Position numbers and translations under genes: made by a program
Notes under the pieces: model-generated
The model's input: the letters and a program-made list of their open reading frames with translations, nothing else
Told to the model about the DNA's origin: nothing
Database searches by the model: none
Shown: in pieces, positions 25,430-36,796 of the stretch
Position numbering within the stretch: position 1 is the stretch's first letter
How the letters are laid out: every line of letters starts with the position of its first letter
DNA from: Deroplatys truncata
Taxonomy: Eukaryota > Arthropoda > Insecta > Mantodea > Mantidae
Length of the DNA stretch: 64,000 bases
Reading direction: 5' to 3'
Assembly: GCA_030765065.1 (NCBI GenBank)
Contig: CM060990.1
Location: 8,304,001-8,368,000, forward strand

Positions 25430-27625
25430 CGGGAAAGAAGGACCACCAGATCCGGACGATGATGTGCGCTAGCAAGGAACGATACCAACATGGTTGACAA
25501 AGGGGAGAGAAGGGCGACTAGATCCAGATGATGATGTGCGCTAGCAAGGAACGATACCAACATGGTTGACAAAGGGGAAAGAAGGACCACCAGATCCGGA
25601 CGATGATGTGCGCTAGCAAGGAACGATACCAACATAGTTGACAAAAGGGGGAGAAGGGTGACTAGATCCAGATGATGATGTGCGCTAGCAAGGAACGATA
25701 CCAACATGGTTGATAAAGAGGAGAGAAGGGCGACTAGATCCAGATGATGATGTGCGCTAGCAAGGAACGATACCAACATAGTTGACAAAGGGGGAGAAGG
25801 GCGACTAGATCCAGATGATGATGTGCGCTAGCAAGGAACGATACCAACATGGTTGATAAAGAGGAGAGAAGGGCGACTAGATCCAGATGATGATGTGCGC
25901 TAGCAAGGAACGATACCAACATGGTTGACAAAGGGGAAAGAAGGATCACCAGATCCGGACGATGATGTGCGCTAGCAAGGAACGATACCAACATGGTTGA
26001 CAAAGGGGAGAGAAGGGCGACTACATCCAGATGATGATGTACGCTAGCAAGGAACGATACCAACATGGTTGATAAAGAGGAGAGAAGGGCGACTAGATCC
26101 AGATGATGATGTGCGCTAGCAAGTAACGATACCAACATGGTTGATAAAGAGGAGAGAAGGGCGACTAGATCCAGATGATGATGTGCGCTAGCAAGTAACG
26201 ATACCAACATGGTTGATAAAGAGGAGAGAAGGGCGACTAGATCCAGATGATGATGTGCGCTAGCAAGTAACGATACCAACATGGTTGATAAAGAGGAGAG
26301 AAGGGCGACTAGATCCAGATGATGATGTGCGCTAGCAAGTAACGATACCAACATGGTTGACAAAGGGGAGAGAAGGGCGACTAGATCCAGATGATGATGT
26401 GCGCTAGCAAGTAACGATACCAACATGGTTGATAAAGAGGAGAGAAGGGCGACTAGATCCAGATGATGATGTGCGCTAGCAAGGAACGATACCAACATGG
26501 TTGACAAAGGGGAAAGAAGGACCACCAGATCCGGACGATGATGTGCGCTAGCAAGGAACGATACCAACATGGATGACAAAGGGGAAAGAAGGACCACCAG
26601 ATCCGGACGATGATGTGCGCTAGCAAGGAACGATACCAACATAGTTGACAAAAGGGGGAGAAGGGTGACTAGATCCAGATGATGATGTGCGCTAGCAAGG
26701 AACGATACCAACATGGTTGATAAAGAGGAGAGAAGGGCGACTAGATCCAGATGATGATGTGCGCTAGCAAGGAACGATACCAACATAGTTGACAAAGGGG
26801 GAGAAGGGCGACTAGATCCAGATGATGATGTGCGCTAGCAAGGAACGATACCAACATGGTTGATAAAGAGGAGAGAAGGGCGACTAGATCCAGATGATGA
26901 TGTGCGCTAGCAAGGAACGATACCAACATGGTTGACAAAGGGGAAAGAAGGATCACCAGATCCGGACGATGATGTGCGCTAGCAAGGAACGATACCAACA
27001 TGGTTGACAAAGGGGAGAGAAGGGCGACTACATCCAGATGATGATGTACGCTAGCAAGGAACGATACCAACATGGTTGATAAAGAGGAGAGAAGGGCGAC
27101 TAGATCCAGATGATGATGTGCGCTAGCAAGTAACGATACCAACATGGTTGATAAAGAGGAGAGAAGGGCGACTAGATCCAGATGATGATGTGCGCTAGCA
27201 AGTAACGATACCAACATGGTTGATAAAGAGGAGAGAAGGGCGACTAGATCCAGATGATGATGTGCGCTAGCAAGTAACGATACCAACATGGTTGATAAAG
27301 AGGAGAGAAGGGCGACTAGATCCAGATGATGATGTGCGCTAGCAAGTAACGATACCAACATGGTTGACAAAGGGGAGAGAAGGGCGACTAGATCCAGATG
27401 ATGATGTGCGCTAGCAAGTAACGATACCAACATGGTTGATAAAGAGGAGAGAAGGGCGACTAGATCCAGATGATGATGTGCGCTAGCAAGTAACGATACC
27501 AACATGGTTGACAAAGGGGAGAGAACTGTGTCTAGATCCAGATGGTGATCTGCACTAGAAAGGAACGATACAAACATGCTTGATAAAGGGAGGAGAAGGG
27601 CGACTATATCCGGATGATGGTGTGC
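25430..27625. repeat. 72-bp minisatellite, about 30 copies
   Basis: The unit contains GATGATGTGCGCTAGCAAGG, then AACGATACCAACATGGTTGA and a purine-rich stretch (caaaggggaaagaagg or taaagaggagagaagg). Nearly all units are 72 bp; a few are 71 bp. Because 72 is divisible by three, the minus strand stays open for 353 and 278 codons, with the 24-residue period beginning STMLVSFLASAHHHLDLVAL. The frames break exactly where a 71-bp unit shifts phase. I do not consider these frames genes. Confidence 0.97.
25530..27502. repeat. 1,007-bp higher-order tandem duplication within the minisatellite
   Basis: The block about 25530-26495 recurs almost identically at 26537-27502, offset by 1,007 bp (fourteen units less one base). 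Diagnostic variants are shared at this offset: a 71-bp unit with caacatagttgacaaagggg (25774 and 26781), ctacatccagatgatgatgt (near 26021 and 27028), and the run of aagtaacg units. One difference noted by eye is ATGGTTG versus ATGGATG near 26572. Confidence 0.9.
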
Positions 27626-28014
27626 GCTAGCAAGGACGAGGTCCCTAACGATTCAAGTATGGCACCAATCCAGAAGCCAGCTAGCTCTACCTAAGCTGCG
27701 AGCCACCCGGTTGTCCCCAAATAGCTCCCAGGAAGGGGGTTCCAGCGAACCCGCCAAACATCAGGGAGAAATCTTTCCAGAGCGCACGTTCCACCGTCCT
27801 GCCTAACACACAAACCGCCGCCAACTGGTCCTAGAACCCTGAAACTGATGGAAACAAATTATAGGGATAGGGAATGATGGACAGAAAATTCGTGGTAGAA
27901 TGGGGAATGACCCCAGCAATCGCCTACCGACCCGGTGAAACCGCGAAAATACCCATGGTCAGAGTAACCTGCCCTGGATCTCACACATCACCGCGGAGTC
28001 ATTTCACTTGGTCA

Positions 28015-29870
28015 GGGAGTCGTACAGATTATGCTACAGTCCGGGATTTGTAATTCAGAGAGCACTTCCTGCATAACCCAGCAATGAACACATCCAATAT
28101 CTAGTTAATGTATGTCATCGCTGTGATACTGTGACGTAACGATGGCGAAGACGCCATCAGCGCCTTCACCAGACGTCAGGAAAATGATGGGGATTACCAC
28201 AGAATGACATCGAGAGCTGGAAGGGTGGTGAAGCGGTGGCATTATCAGACATGTACTTCTGTTCTCAAGAGCCACTTTAATTTTTCCAATAACAAAAACT
28301 AAGCTACATTCAATGAGGGAGCAAGAGAGAGAGAGTTAGACAATTTGTTGATTTACCTTGTTGGCAGAAATAGTCCGGTGTCCTATCTTTGTCGTGCCTG
28401 GGGTCTATGTCGATGTTGAAACTAAGCACAAAGTAAGTTTAAGAAACATGCCAGCACAGGGTCCTGTTGGGCAAGTGATAGGCCGAGAGAGAGCCGTAAA
28501 AAATTAAAAACTCTCTAAGTCTAAATACCCGACAGAATGCTGACTAGTGCCTAGGTAGTAACTGACGTAAGCGTAATGTCAGCAGAAATTACATAACTCA
28601 CCCACGTATCGGACACGAGGTGATTTGTTTACCTAAAAATCATGCCACCAAACCCCTGCTTACATTAACATCCGAGAAATGACTCGCAAGATTTCTAAGC
28701 CAGTTTTCGGGATTTACTTAAATAAAATGTGTTTTGGGTACCTCGAACTTCATAAATTCGTATTTATCACCTTGTTTTAAAAGTAAAACTATAACCGTTA
28801 CAATATCACGAGCAGAATGGGTGTAATTGATCTCGATGACTCGCGCCCAAATATTAACAAAGGTTGAACAACATATGTTTAGGTTGAAAGAGAAAATGGG
28901 GTAAGTGTAATACGTGGTGTAGATTTTGTGTAAAAGACATTAACAGAAATATATTGAACAACTCCATGTAGTTTAATCCCAAACATAAGAATTTCGATAA
29001 ACTTTATACGGTTTTTATAGCGTTATAACACCATATGCTTGTTCGTTCCCTCTTGAAAGCATTTGCTGTATTTATAAGGTAGCAGCTAGAAATAGAAAAA
29101 TATTTCCATTATATATATAATTAAAACGTATTAACTTATAATCTCTTCCTTTTGGTATAAATAGGAGCTATCTTTAAGAATTATAAATATTATTTTACTT
29201 TACAAATACATAACAAATGGTCATCAACACCGCAGACTCATGCACCATAGTAAAAGTCTCCTTTTCGTAAGGAGATTTGTTTCCTTAATCCAGAGACAGA
29301 GAGTGAGAGAAGGGAGGTCATAAATAAGAAAAAGTTTCAAGACCAAATGGAGCTGCATGCTGAGCAAGAGAGAAAGGCAGTGTGGTCCAATTGCATAGAG
29401 CCATCAAAATTTTCAGGTTCATTCTTGGCCTTTAGATGGGTTATCACCCAAATTAATACACAATTGTTTTGGAAGGGGAGAAACATTTTAGTCATGAAAC
29501 CTACAGGGACGCTCAGCTTGTGCTGCAAAGAGTATTTCATATATTATTATGTAGGTATGGTGCTTAAAATCTTAGAGTTGTTAATAATCTCGCTTCACTT
29601 AAATCCAATAGAAAGCCCAAGTTTTACTAAGTAGTCTTTCCTTTTCGTGTTCTTTATTGCTGCATTATAGTTTGTCCGAAATTATTTCCATGATCGATGC
29701 GTCCGTTTTCAAATCTAGATGTGCTAAATTGTTTGAGTGCGGAGTGTGGATTCGTTATTTGAAAAAAAGCGTGAAAGTCGCTTTGTATGCATTTCAGCTC
29801 ACATATTTGTAGGAAAGCTTTTGTTAATGTAATTTTATGATAGCTACATTTTACTACATGCCTACTTTAG
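28015..29870. other. unannotated spacer
   Basis: AT-rich DNA with short purine-rich runs (gagagagaga near 28325). The 95-codon frame at 29347-29634 and its antisense partner are unrecognised. Confidence 0.45.
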
Positions 29871-29872
29871 TA

Positions 29873-30730
29873 AACATGTTTACCTTCTCCACCACGTATA
29901 TACTCATAGTAGTACTGTATTCGACATCGTGATTTCACCGGAAATACACGTTTTGAGCACTCTGAATCCAAGAAAAACATTTTTAGATAAAGCTCGGTGT
30001 GCGCTGTCTGCCCGTCTCTCTGTGAACAGCATAAATCAAAAAGGAGAAGTCGGATAAATATCAAACTTCGTATTCAAGTTGAGTATCTTAAAAAGGATGC
30101 GACACCAAGTTTTTCAAGAAAATCATTCACCCGAGCTATCCTTTACATGCAACATTTTTCGAAATGTTTTAGTTTAATAATATTGGATCTAACGATTTTA
30201 ATTAAAATACTTGCATCGCAAATAAAATGTGTATCTTCAAGTTTCTGGGAACAGCCTATGTAGTCGGGAGGAATTTTGCATAATCTTTTGTAACTGCTAA
30301 ACCTTAAGCCATAGACGAAAACGTACTACATCTACGAAAATGTAGATCTCTTTAAAACGCACAATTTACTTGAAATAACTTTTTTGTAGCATAAGGCATG
30401 TAGGAGATATTGCTTATTAATGGTTCGAATTGCTCAATACTTTGTCATTCTTTTCAAGTCCTGCCGAATTCAGTTGTTTCTCGCGATGTCATGGAAACAG
30501 TGTGGAATTTTAAGGCCAGCATATAGCGTCCAGTTGTTAAACATTTGACTATCGCTGTTCCCTCTGCACCTATATGTGTAATGTAGTTGTTTCTACAAAG
30601 GCTTATCTCTATTATAATGAAGTAGATAGAAAAAAAAGTTTTCGTAGGAATAGTTTGCATACCCATTAATAAACGATAGAGGGTAAAGAAAGTGATGTGA
30701 ATGTAACACGTGGGATTTCTTCATTAAAGC
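29873..30730 (+). repeat. family R dispersed repeat, copy 1 (one 119-bp unit)
   Basis: The left part (29873-29985) matches the unit that is tandemly repeated at 49195-50040 (ggaaatacacgttttgagca; aatccaagaaaaacattttt). The rest (29990-30730) is colinear with 50040-50460 and 51305-51905. Shared marks include aaaaaggatgcgacacc, tttttcaagaaaatc, ctaacgattttaattaaaat and, near the right end, gtgaatgtaacac. No protein-coding capacity or tRNA-like head is visible, so the class (non-autonomous LINE, Helitron or other) is unknown. Confidence 0.75.
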
Positions 30731-30734
30731 AAAC

Positions 30735-31660
30735 TTTTACGAAAAGTCACATGACGTGCAGGCAACAAATTTCCCATTACACATCTGATTGTCCTGGTGC
30801 TTCTTACCGTGTCCCTAATTTGTATTGTACTGCTTTCCCGACTATGAGGAAGAGAAAGCAAGAACACTGTCTTTGTAACAATATTTTACTCCGGTTTCAT
30901 CGCTCTTGTTACAAACAGATTCTCTTTTCTTAATTTCGCAAATGTTTTAATCGATACCAAAACAGTTGAAACTGCAGGGTAACGAAATGAAAACATGACC
31001 TACCAAAATTACCAACTTTTGAAGCTCCAAATTATTGGTACCAGAGTGAACTAACAAAATGAGAGAGTACTATAGCATACGTCACGACATCTAAATCACA
31101 GCTAGGTAGGTAACTACGATCCCCTACGATAAAGGAAGTGGCAGCGTTTGTTTGTTTGTTTATGTTTCCATAGTCGGTGTCTTCCTTTCTTATGTTTCAC
31201 TCCGCCAACGTTTGGTCACACACACTGTACATACAGTGTTGTTTGTTCCAATCCACAACACATTTTGAAATTTTCAACATCCTCTCATTCTTCTGAATTC
31301 ATTTTAATACATTATATAATCATTGCAACAGCGAATTTTCTTTAGTTCGAAGGCATTGTGATATTACAAAACCTTAATTTACTTGTAAACTAATATACGG
31401 GAACTAGAATTCGTATTATAATTATACGTTTTAGTTTCTCGTAATTACTAGGCTTATGACACCAATCAAAAGTTACGGCAAAAGTCGACTGTGTGCTACA
31501 GCTCCTTCAAACCTCGTGCAATATCCGAAGTGGTAACGCTTTATACTCAACCTCCCATCGCTGTAAATTAGTTTGCTAATGATTAGCAACTTTTTAAATC
31601 CTTGTATTTCATGGTAAATGCAAAAAGTAAACAATTTGAATTCAGACACTATTAACGTGA
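30735..31660. other. unannotated spacer
   Basis: AT-rich DNA with a short (TTTG)n run near 31148. Frames of at most 78 codons, none recognised. Confidence 0.45.
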
Positions 31661-31772
31661 TGAAATACAGGATTATTCAACAAGAAGGAACATACTAAAT
31701 ATTTATTTCTAATGAACGACAATAGATGGCGACAGATGCGATATATGACTGAATTGATAAAAGTTCAACATT

Positions 31773-31990
31773 TTATTTTATGTGTTCAAAATGAGCATCA
31801 TTTGTTATGCGAGGACAACCAGCGCTTTTCTGTTTGCATACGCAACCATCTTGTACGAATTTATTGTAGCAATTGTAAATTTTTATGACGAGGCGGCTCG
31901 TTGTTGAACTTACAACGAAATGTACGCTGCAACGAAACAATGGATACACCTTTGCATAATGCAGCACACAAAACGACTCACCATTTTCTC
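31773..31990 (-). pseudogene. mariner transposase N-terminal fragment
   Basis: The minus strand reads SRLVIKIYNCYNKFVQDGCV then CKQKSAGCPRITNDAHFEHI. This resembles the N-terminal helix-turn-helix region (DUF4817-type) of insect mariner-like proteins (pattern IYKWYKKF..TGC.CK.KS.GRP). The frame ends about 100 bp from the left terminal repeat, consistent with deletion of the catalytic core. Confidence 0.8.
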
Positions 31991-32099
31991 GTAAACAAAG
32001 ACTGCGCCGCTGTAGGCACCGAATGGAACTAATAGGTGGGGCTTAAAACATTGAACTTTCCTCCATTCAATGATGTTTCGTATGTGTCGCTATCTATTG

Positions 32100-32370
32100 T
32101 GCGACGTTATTCTTATAATATTATTTAATTTGTTTATTTATTTATTGTATTTGTTGAGCCCCAAGTTTGGGAGCCAATTTGCGACGGTATTCTTATAATG
32201 TTGTTTGAAAGCCCCACGTTTGGTAGCCAATTTGCAGTGGTATTATTAATGTTTGTGTATGTGTGTTTACTCAACGTGGTGAAGCCATTTTGTGACGTAA
32301 TTCTTTGTTAGGTTTGTAACTCCATCTGGTGTTAGCAATTTGCGGCAGTATTAGTTTTTGTTTGAAAGAA
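32100..32370. repeat. degenerate tandem repeat in the LTR U5 region
   Basis: Four to five diverged units of about 50-80 bp each begin near GCGACGGTATTC and end near GAGCCAATTT (unit starts about 32101, 32182, 32235, 32292 and 32342). Each unit has the pattern CCCC(A)AGTTTGG-like then AGCCAATTT. The array occupies the end of the LTR that would precede the primer-binding site. Confidence 0.7.
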
Positions 32371-32517
32371 TGCTACTGTTATTTTATTTAATTTTGTTTC
32401 ACTGTCATCCGGCTAGCTATGATCTTTTTGGTCGAGCACATCTCTATACAGGTTGTGTAAACGGAGAGGAGTCTATTATCCAAAGATAACACTGATGAAA
32501 GAATTTGTTTTACACTT

Positions 32518-32523
32518 TTTATT
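32518..32523 (-). promoter_or_regulatory. LTR polyadenylation signal
   Basis: AATAAA on the minus strand (within GACAATAAAAAGTG). The R/U5 boundary would lie shortly downstream, around 32490-32500. Confidence 0.55.
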
Positions 32524-32799
32524 GTCGAACACATTCACTATCACAATTTACACATTGATCTTGACACTCGCCAAACTGAAACTGTTATAATAACTTCTTA
32601 CTGATCACTTTTAATTCACGTACTTCAACCTTTTGTATAATTAACTTTACAACACTTGAGAATTTTCCTAACTCTGCTACGCGTAACTTGCGAATCGATA
32701 GCCGACGTATACTTTACAAATACTTCTGACGGATTGAAGGCGACGTGTAGCATACAAATATTTTCGGTGAACTGACGGACTCTACCTCTAACCTAGCCT

Positions 32800-32809
32800 T
32801 TTTTATACT
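32800..32809 (-). promoter_or_regulatory. LTR TATA-like box
   Basis: On the minus strand the sequence reads GGAGTATAAAAAAGGC, a strong TATA-like box about 375 bp into the solo LTR. It is about 280 bp before the AATAAA signal, matching a U3-R-U5 layout. Confidence 0.6.
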
Positions 32810-33244
32810 CCTACACCCCGATATGCCTAAAGATTATAACTGAGCTGCTATTGGCTAATAAAATGCGCCAACATTAGCGTCTATTTTTATATCCAATGAA
32901 AATTATGAATACATATGCTCTAGGTATGATGTTCCAGCAAATTCTAAAGGAAAACGCGCCAACATTACGTAACTTCCTCGTCTCTAATAATAATAAACAG
33001 CTCACCCCCTCGCTGCATTATTGCACGCTGTTATTGTCAGTTTCAGTAAGGCAGTATAAACTTACTTCTCAACAATAATTAAAATCAACAAACATCTCAA
33101 AACAATGTCACATAAAAATGCATATTCATACTGTAATCATTCTTTACATTTAAATAATTTGTGATACAAATTACTGCATCAATTGTCGTTCATTAGAAAT
33201 AAATATTTAAAATCTGCTCCTTCTTTTTGAATAAAACTGTGACA

Positions 33245-36200
33245 GTGAATGAAAGCGCTACGTTGAGACACCCAAAGGTTTGTGAACTGGTTAGATTTCT
33301 TCTCCTCCCAACACAAATACTTGATATGTGTAAAATGTAGTGGACTGCTGCCCGGCAAGGTTAGCTTCAGGCTATCTCTGGATACTACAACTTGTTTTTA
33401 TGGACACAGGTTGGGAAAGATTAGCAACTTCAATTTATAGAACATTAAACAAAAAGCTTATAGTCTCGGAAATGTAAAACCATGTACTTAGACAATTTTT
33501 CAGCTGTCTAAGTCAAAATAATTGTTTGATAATTTTTTAAACGTTCAGGATTTTGAGTTCCTAATACATCAGTTTACCAAACTAAACTTTTTTACATTTA
33601 ATGTTAATGCTTAAATAAGAATACAATTATGTCTGTATTTTCAAACTGAAGTAGGTATCATTGTTCAACTACTAACATTTATATGAAAAGATAAAGATTT
33701 CCTAGAGGTATTTGAATTACGACATTGACTGTGCTTGTAACCTGGTATACCCGTGCCCTTCAGGTTCTTTGTTCTGTGATGGGATGTACGTGTATGACGA
33801 CGAGAGCTGTTCATATGATGAAATAGCCACGTCACTATAAATCCACATTGTTAAACTCTAATCTCTTTAATGGCCGCAATGGCTCTAATATTACGAGTAA
33901 TGGGATTGACCTGACGCGGCAGATCTATTCCTCATCATACAGCGTTCCGGTGCTACCCAAAATGATGTAGCTTCCCGCAGACTAATAGGGTGAAAATTAC
34001 TGTGCGACTGACCTAAAGGACATATGCCTCAACAGACTTTGCCTGTTAGGAACCTTTTCATCTAAATACTTTTACCATATGTTAGCAAGCGGAGCACCGT
34101 TTCGGGATTGGGCAAATGCTTGGTACACAAAGATTCGAATTTAACAGAAGAACGGCCACATTCTCCTTCCAAATCCAAACACTAAATGATTGCTTTGATC
34201 CTTCCTTTCCCGATGCAATATTCTATACAATGTTAGGTTAACACTATTTCCTCGAGGTTTATTTCAGTAATTAACCTCAAAAAGTTTGCTGCAGCGCAGG
34301 TGTTCTCTCAGTGGCATCACAAAATCGGCAACAGTAACAACAGATGAGAACAATGAATACAAAATACAGATATATTTATGAAGAGAAGGGTCTTTTAATA
34401 ACTGATCACATTAATGCATGTTTATCAAGACTAGGCTTATATCTGAAGACCAAGAATTCTCCTAATGAACACTTCAGTGTATACATATAACACTGACTAG
34501 TAAACGAGATTAGTAACTATTTCCTACAGATAGTACCAACTATCACCCGAGATTAACAAAATACAAGACTAATCTCGAATAGACTCATGACTGTGTTTAA
34601 CCGGATTTCAATACCTAAGGAATTTGACCATGGCCCCTAATCAAGTACAATAAAAAATAGCATTAAAGGGAAAACGTAAGGAAACAATCTAGTTGGGGAG
34701 GGCAGATAATAAAATATGGAACATACAAGAGTGATATCAAATAACATAAAAACAGCACAAGAACTTGGCAGAATTCTCTCACTTTTATTCCAAGCGTCTC
34801 TAAATATCAGGAATTTTATAACTATTTCGCATTTTTCAGAAATATATATGTCACAGGCTTCTGCTTAAATCAATCATTTCGCGAAGATCCTAGCAGGTCA
34901 TGAAAAATCGACGTATGGTGTAACTTAATTCTATAAACCATCTAACGGGGCCTCTCAATGCCGACAGATAGAGAAACGTTAGGTTAATTTAGGTTAGTTA
35001 TAGTTAGGTTAGAGTTACACCATTTTTCTAACAAGCTCCGTCACACGAAGAATACGGCAGAACGCGTATTTTCGCCTGTTTTCAGCATAGGCCGGTTTTT
35101 CATGAACTGCGTAGGAACTTCGCGAAATGAACGAATTTCAGCAAAATCCTGCGCCATATAGACATCTTCTTTCCTATTTGTCAGTAGCCTCCATCATGTC
35201 CTTAGAGTTCGCACCCACGTCTCCTTGACGACGTAACACAATTTATTGCTTTGCTCATCTGCCATGCACCCAAACTTTGCGCAGAGAACTCTTTCTTCAG
35301 TTGGTCCTTGTTGGAATGTGCTGCTCTATTCTTAACTCATATTTTAGCTTCAACTGTGTTTATAGGAAGACCAATTTCGTGCTTTGTGTGATGGTGTCTT
35401 AGTCTTCCTCTTCAGCCTCCTCCTCAGATGGATTGCATTAACTTGACAACTACAAGATATGTGAAAATGTAACTAATGGCTTAGGTAACGGGTCTCTTCC
35501 TTGAGTTGACAATTTCTTTTAAGGAGACTAAAGGGTATATACGAGCGATTTTAACAGATTAGAAGCCAACCTAGAAGTTTTAACACGTCTGCTCTGAGAT
35601 GAGGATCTCTGGCTTCTAAACACTACATGTTCGAGTTAGTACAAACAAAATGAGAAAGCTTCTTATCGAAACTAAAAGATAGCTATATCTGGGATGTTAA
35701 AAGGGCCACCATCGCTGTTGCACGACATGATAAATGGGAAAAGAGAGCCATTGATTGGCAAACTGACTGTTGATACAATGTTTATCAGCAAAGTTGATCG
35801 GATACATGTGGTCTGCTTCCTCGCAAATGTCATTTCGCGCAATTTACATGAAATATGACGCATATGCACATAGAAAGCAAGTATTTCTAGCGTAAATGGA
35901 TGTGACAAAAACTGCATATTCAGAAGTACGATTAGTGAGGTCGTTCCACAAGTACCAATATTTTATAGTTTTTCACCTGTGCTATAAATCAGGGAACAAA
36001 TCATCCATATTCTTTAGCGAATATTGATCTATAATCCATCGGAACAACACATTCTGAATCCTGACGTTTTGCGCCTATAGTTAGAACTGGGTTTTCAGGA
36101 ATAATTGATGTTCATTCTAAGTACATACGTTGTGGAATTAAGTGTCATAGTACCATTGGAGGTTTCATTTAAGTGTGTCACTCACTTGTATATATCAAAA

Positions 36201-36780
36201 GTAAACAATTTGGGTGCATGGAAATAAGCCAACGGTCTGATGAATAAAGTTGGTAACTTGATTACCGTGAAAAACATTTAAGGCATGAAGTTAAATTTTT
36301 CAATGTCCTCGATACTTCTTGATGCACTTAAAATGTTGTGCTGTCCTCCAGTACCGCTAACTAACAATGAATATGGCACGTGCTGCTTTTTAGTCAGAGT
36401 GTAAACCTCTCATTTATATGAATTTTCTACACTACGGCAATGAAATAGTATCGCAACTTCACTGGAAATGTCTCTTTATGCATTTAGCTTTTACACTGCA
36501 CCTGCTCATACACAGAGGCCATTATTTCATTCACTTTCTATTAAATGCGACAATGCAAACAAATAAACTCATCAGCAACATTTAAAATTACACTTGATTA
36601 TTATCTTTACAAGTATACTTCATTTTGCTATATGAAGCTAATGCTTCCAAATTTGAGCAGGTGGAAGTAGAGAGAGGAGGGTACTCCCGGACAGCGGGTA
36701 TCCCCGGACAGACCTAGTTCATCTTGTGCTACCTGTTCTCTGTAGATCTAGTTGACAAAGAATACTGCCATTGTAGCATT
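33245..36780. other. unannotated spacer
   Basis: AT-rich DNA with no recognised element apart from a short TTAGG-like patch near 34980. Frames reach only about 81 codons (35672-35917 minus), unrecognised. Confidence 0.5.
34977..35022. repeat. short degenerate TTAGG-like patch
   Basis: The sequence contains GTTAGGTTA, TTTAGGTTAG and AGTTAGGTTAG within about 46 bp. TTAGG is the usual insect telomere repeat, but this short imperfect run may equally be a low-complexity tract. Confidence 0.35.
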
Positions 36781-36796
36781 AACCGTTAGATTGGTG

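Larger units (their letters stand above)
25320..28012 (-). repeat. family A element carrying a large internal VNTR
   Basis: Read on the minus strand: a tRNA-like head (about 28000-27950; B-box region decayed), the family A body (ggttttcgcggtttcaccgg-like region, tttcagggttctaggaccag near 27840, gatttctccctgatgtttgg near 27770), gctggcttctggattggtgc (about 27670) and ttagggacctcg (about 27640). Then comes an array of the 72-bp unit, then ggaagcaaaaagggcccact (about 25410) and a short 3' region to about 25320. The same segments occur in the same order, with only one VNTR unit, at 10218-10868. This shows the array is internal to the mobile element. Confidence 0.78.
32100..33181 (-). mobile_element. 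solo LTR of a retrotransposon, 1,082 bp
   Basis: The insert interrupts the mariner right arm between ctATTG and ATTGtcg. Removing it and one ATTG restores the mariner end as seen in the left arm. ATTG is present at 32096-32099 and 33182-33185, a 4-bp target-site duplication. The insert begins TGCGACG and ends GCATCA on the plus strand, so on the minus strand it runs TGATGC...CGTCGCA, satisfying the TG...CA rule. A TATA-like box and an AATAAA signal lie in LTR order on the minus strand. No internal region or second LTR exists, so it is a product of LTR-LTR recombination. Four-base duplications fit Ty3/gypsy best; a BEL/Pao origin (usually 5 bp) is possible if ATTGT is taken as the duplication. 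Confidence 0.82.
31668..33239 (-). mobile_element. internally deleted mariner with a nested solo LTR
   Basis: Inverted ends: left CAGGATTATTCAACAAGAAG (31668 on) and right, in reverse complement, CAGTTTTATTCAAAAAGAAG (ending 33239). Both continue into taaatatttatttctaatga and acgacaat. TA precedes the left end; the right outside dinucleotide has decayed. A second inner inverted match (acaatagatggcgacagatg at 31721 against the reverse complement of 32070-32099) confirms that the ends belong to one element. Between them are only the N-terminal part of the transposase and an inserted LTR (32100-33181). Without the LTR the element is about 0.49 kb, so most of the transposase is deleted. Confidence 0.85.

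Noticed and set aside
25734-26795. 353-codon open frame as a possible repetitive protein gene
   Set aside because: It is produced by a 72-bp tandem unit whose length is divisible by three, and the parent single-unit element at 10.6 kb is not coding.
25430-27625. CRISPR-like array
   Set aside because: Units are contiguous with no unique spacers, no cas genes are nearby, and the context is an animal genome.
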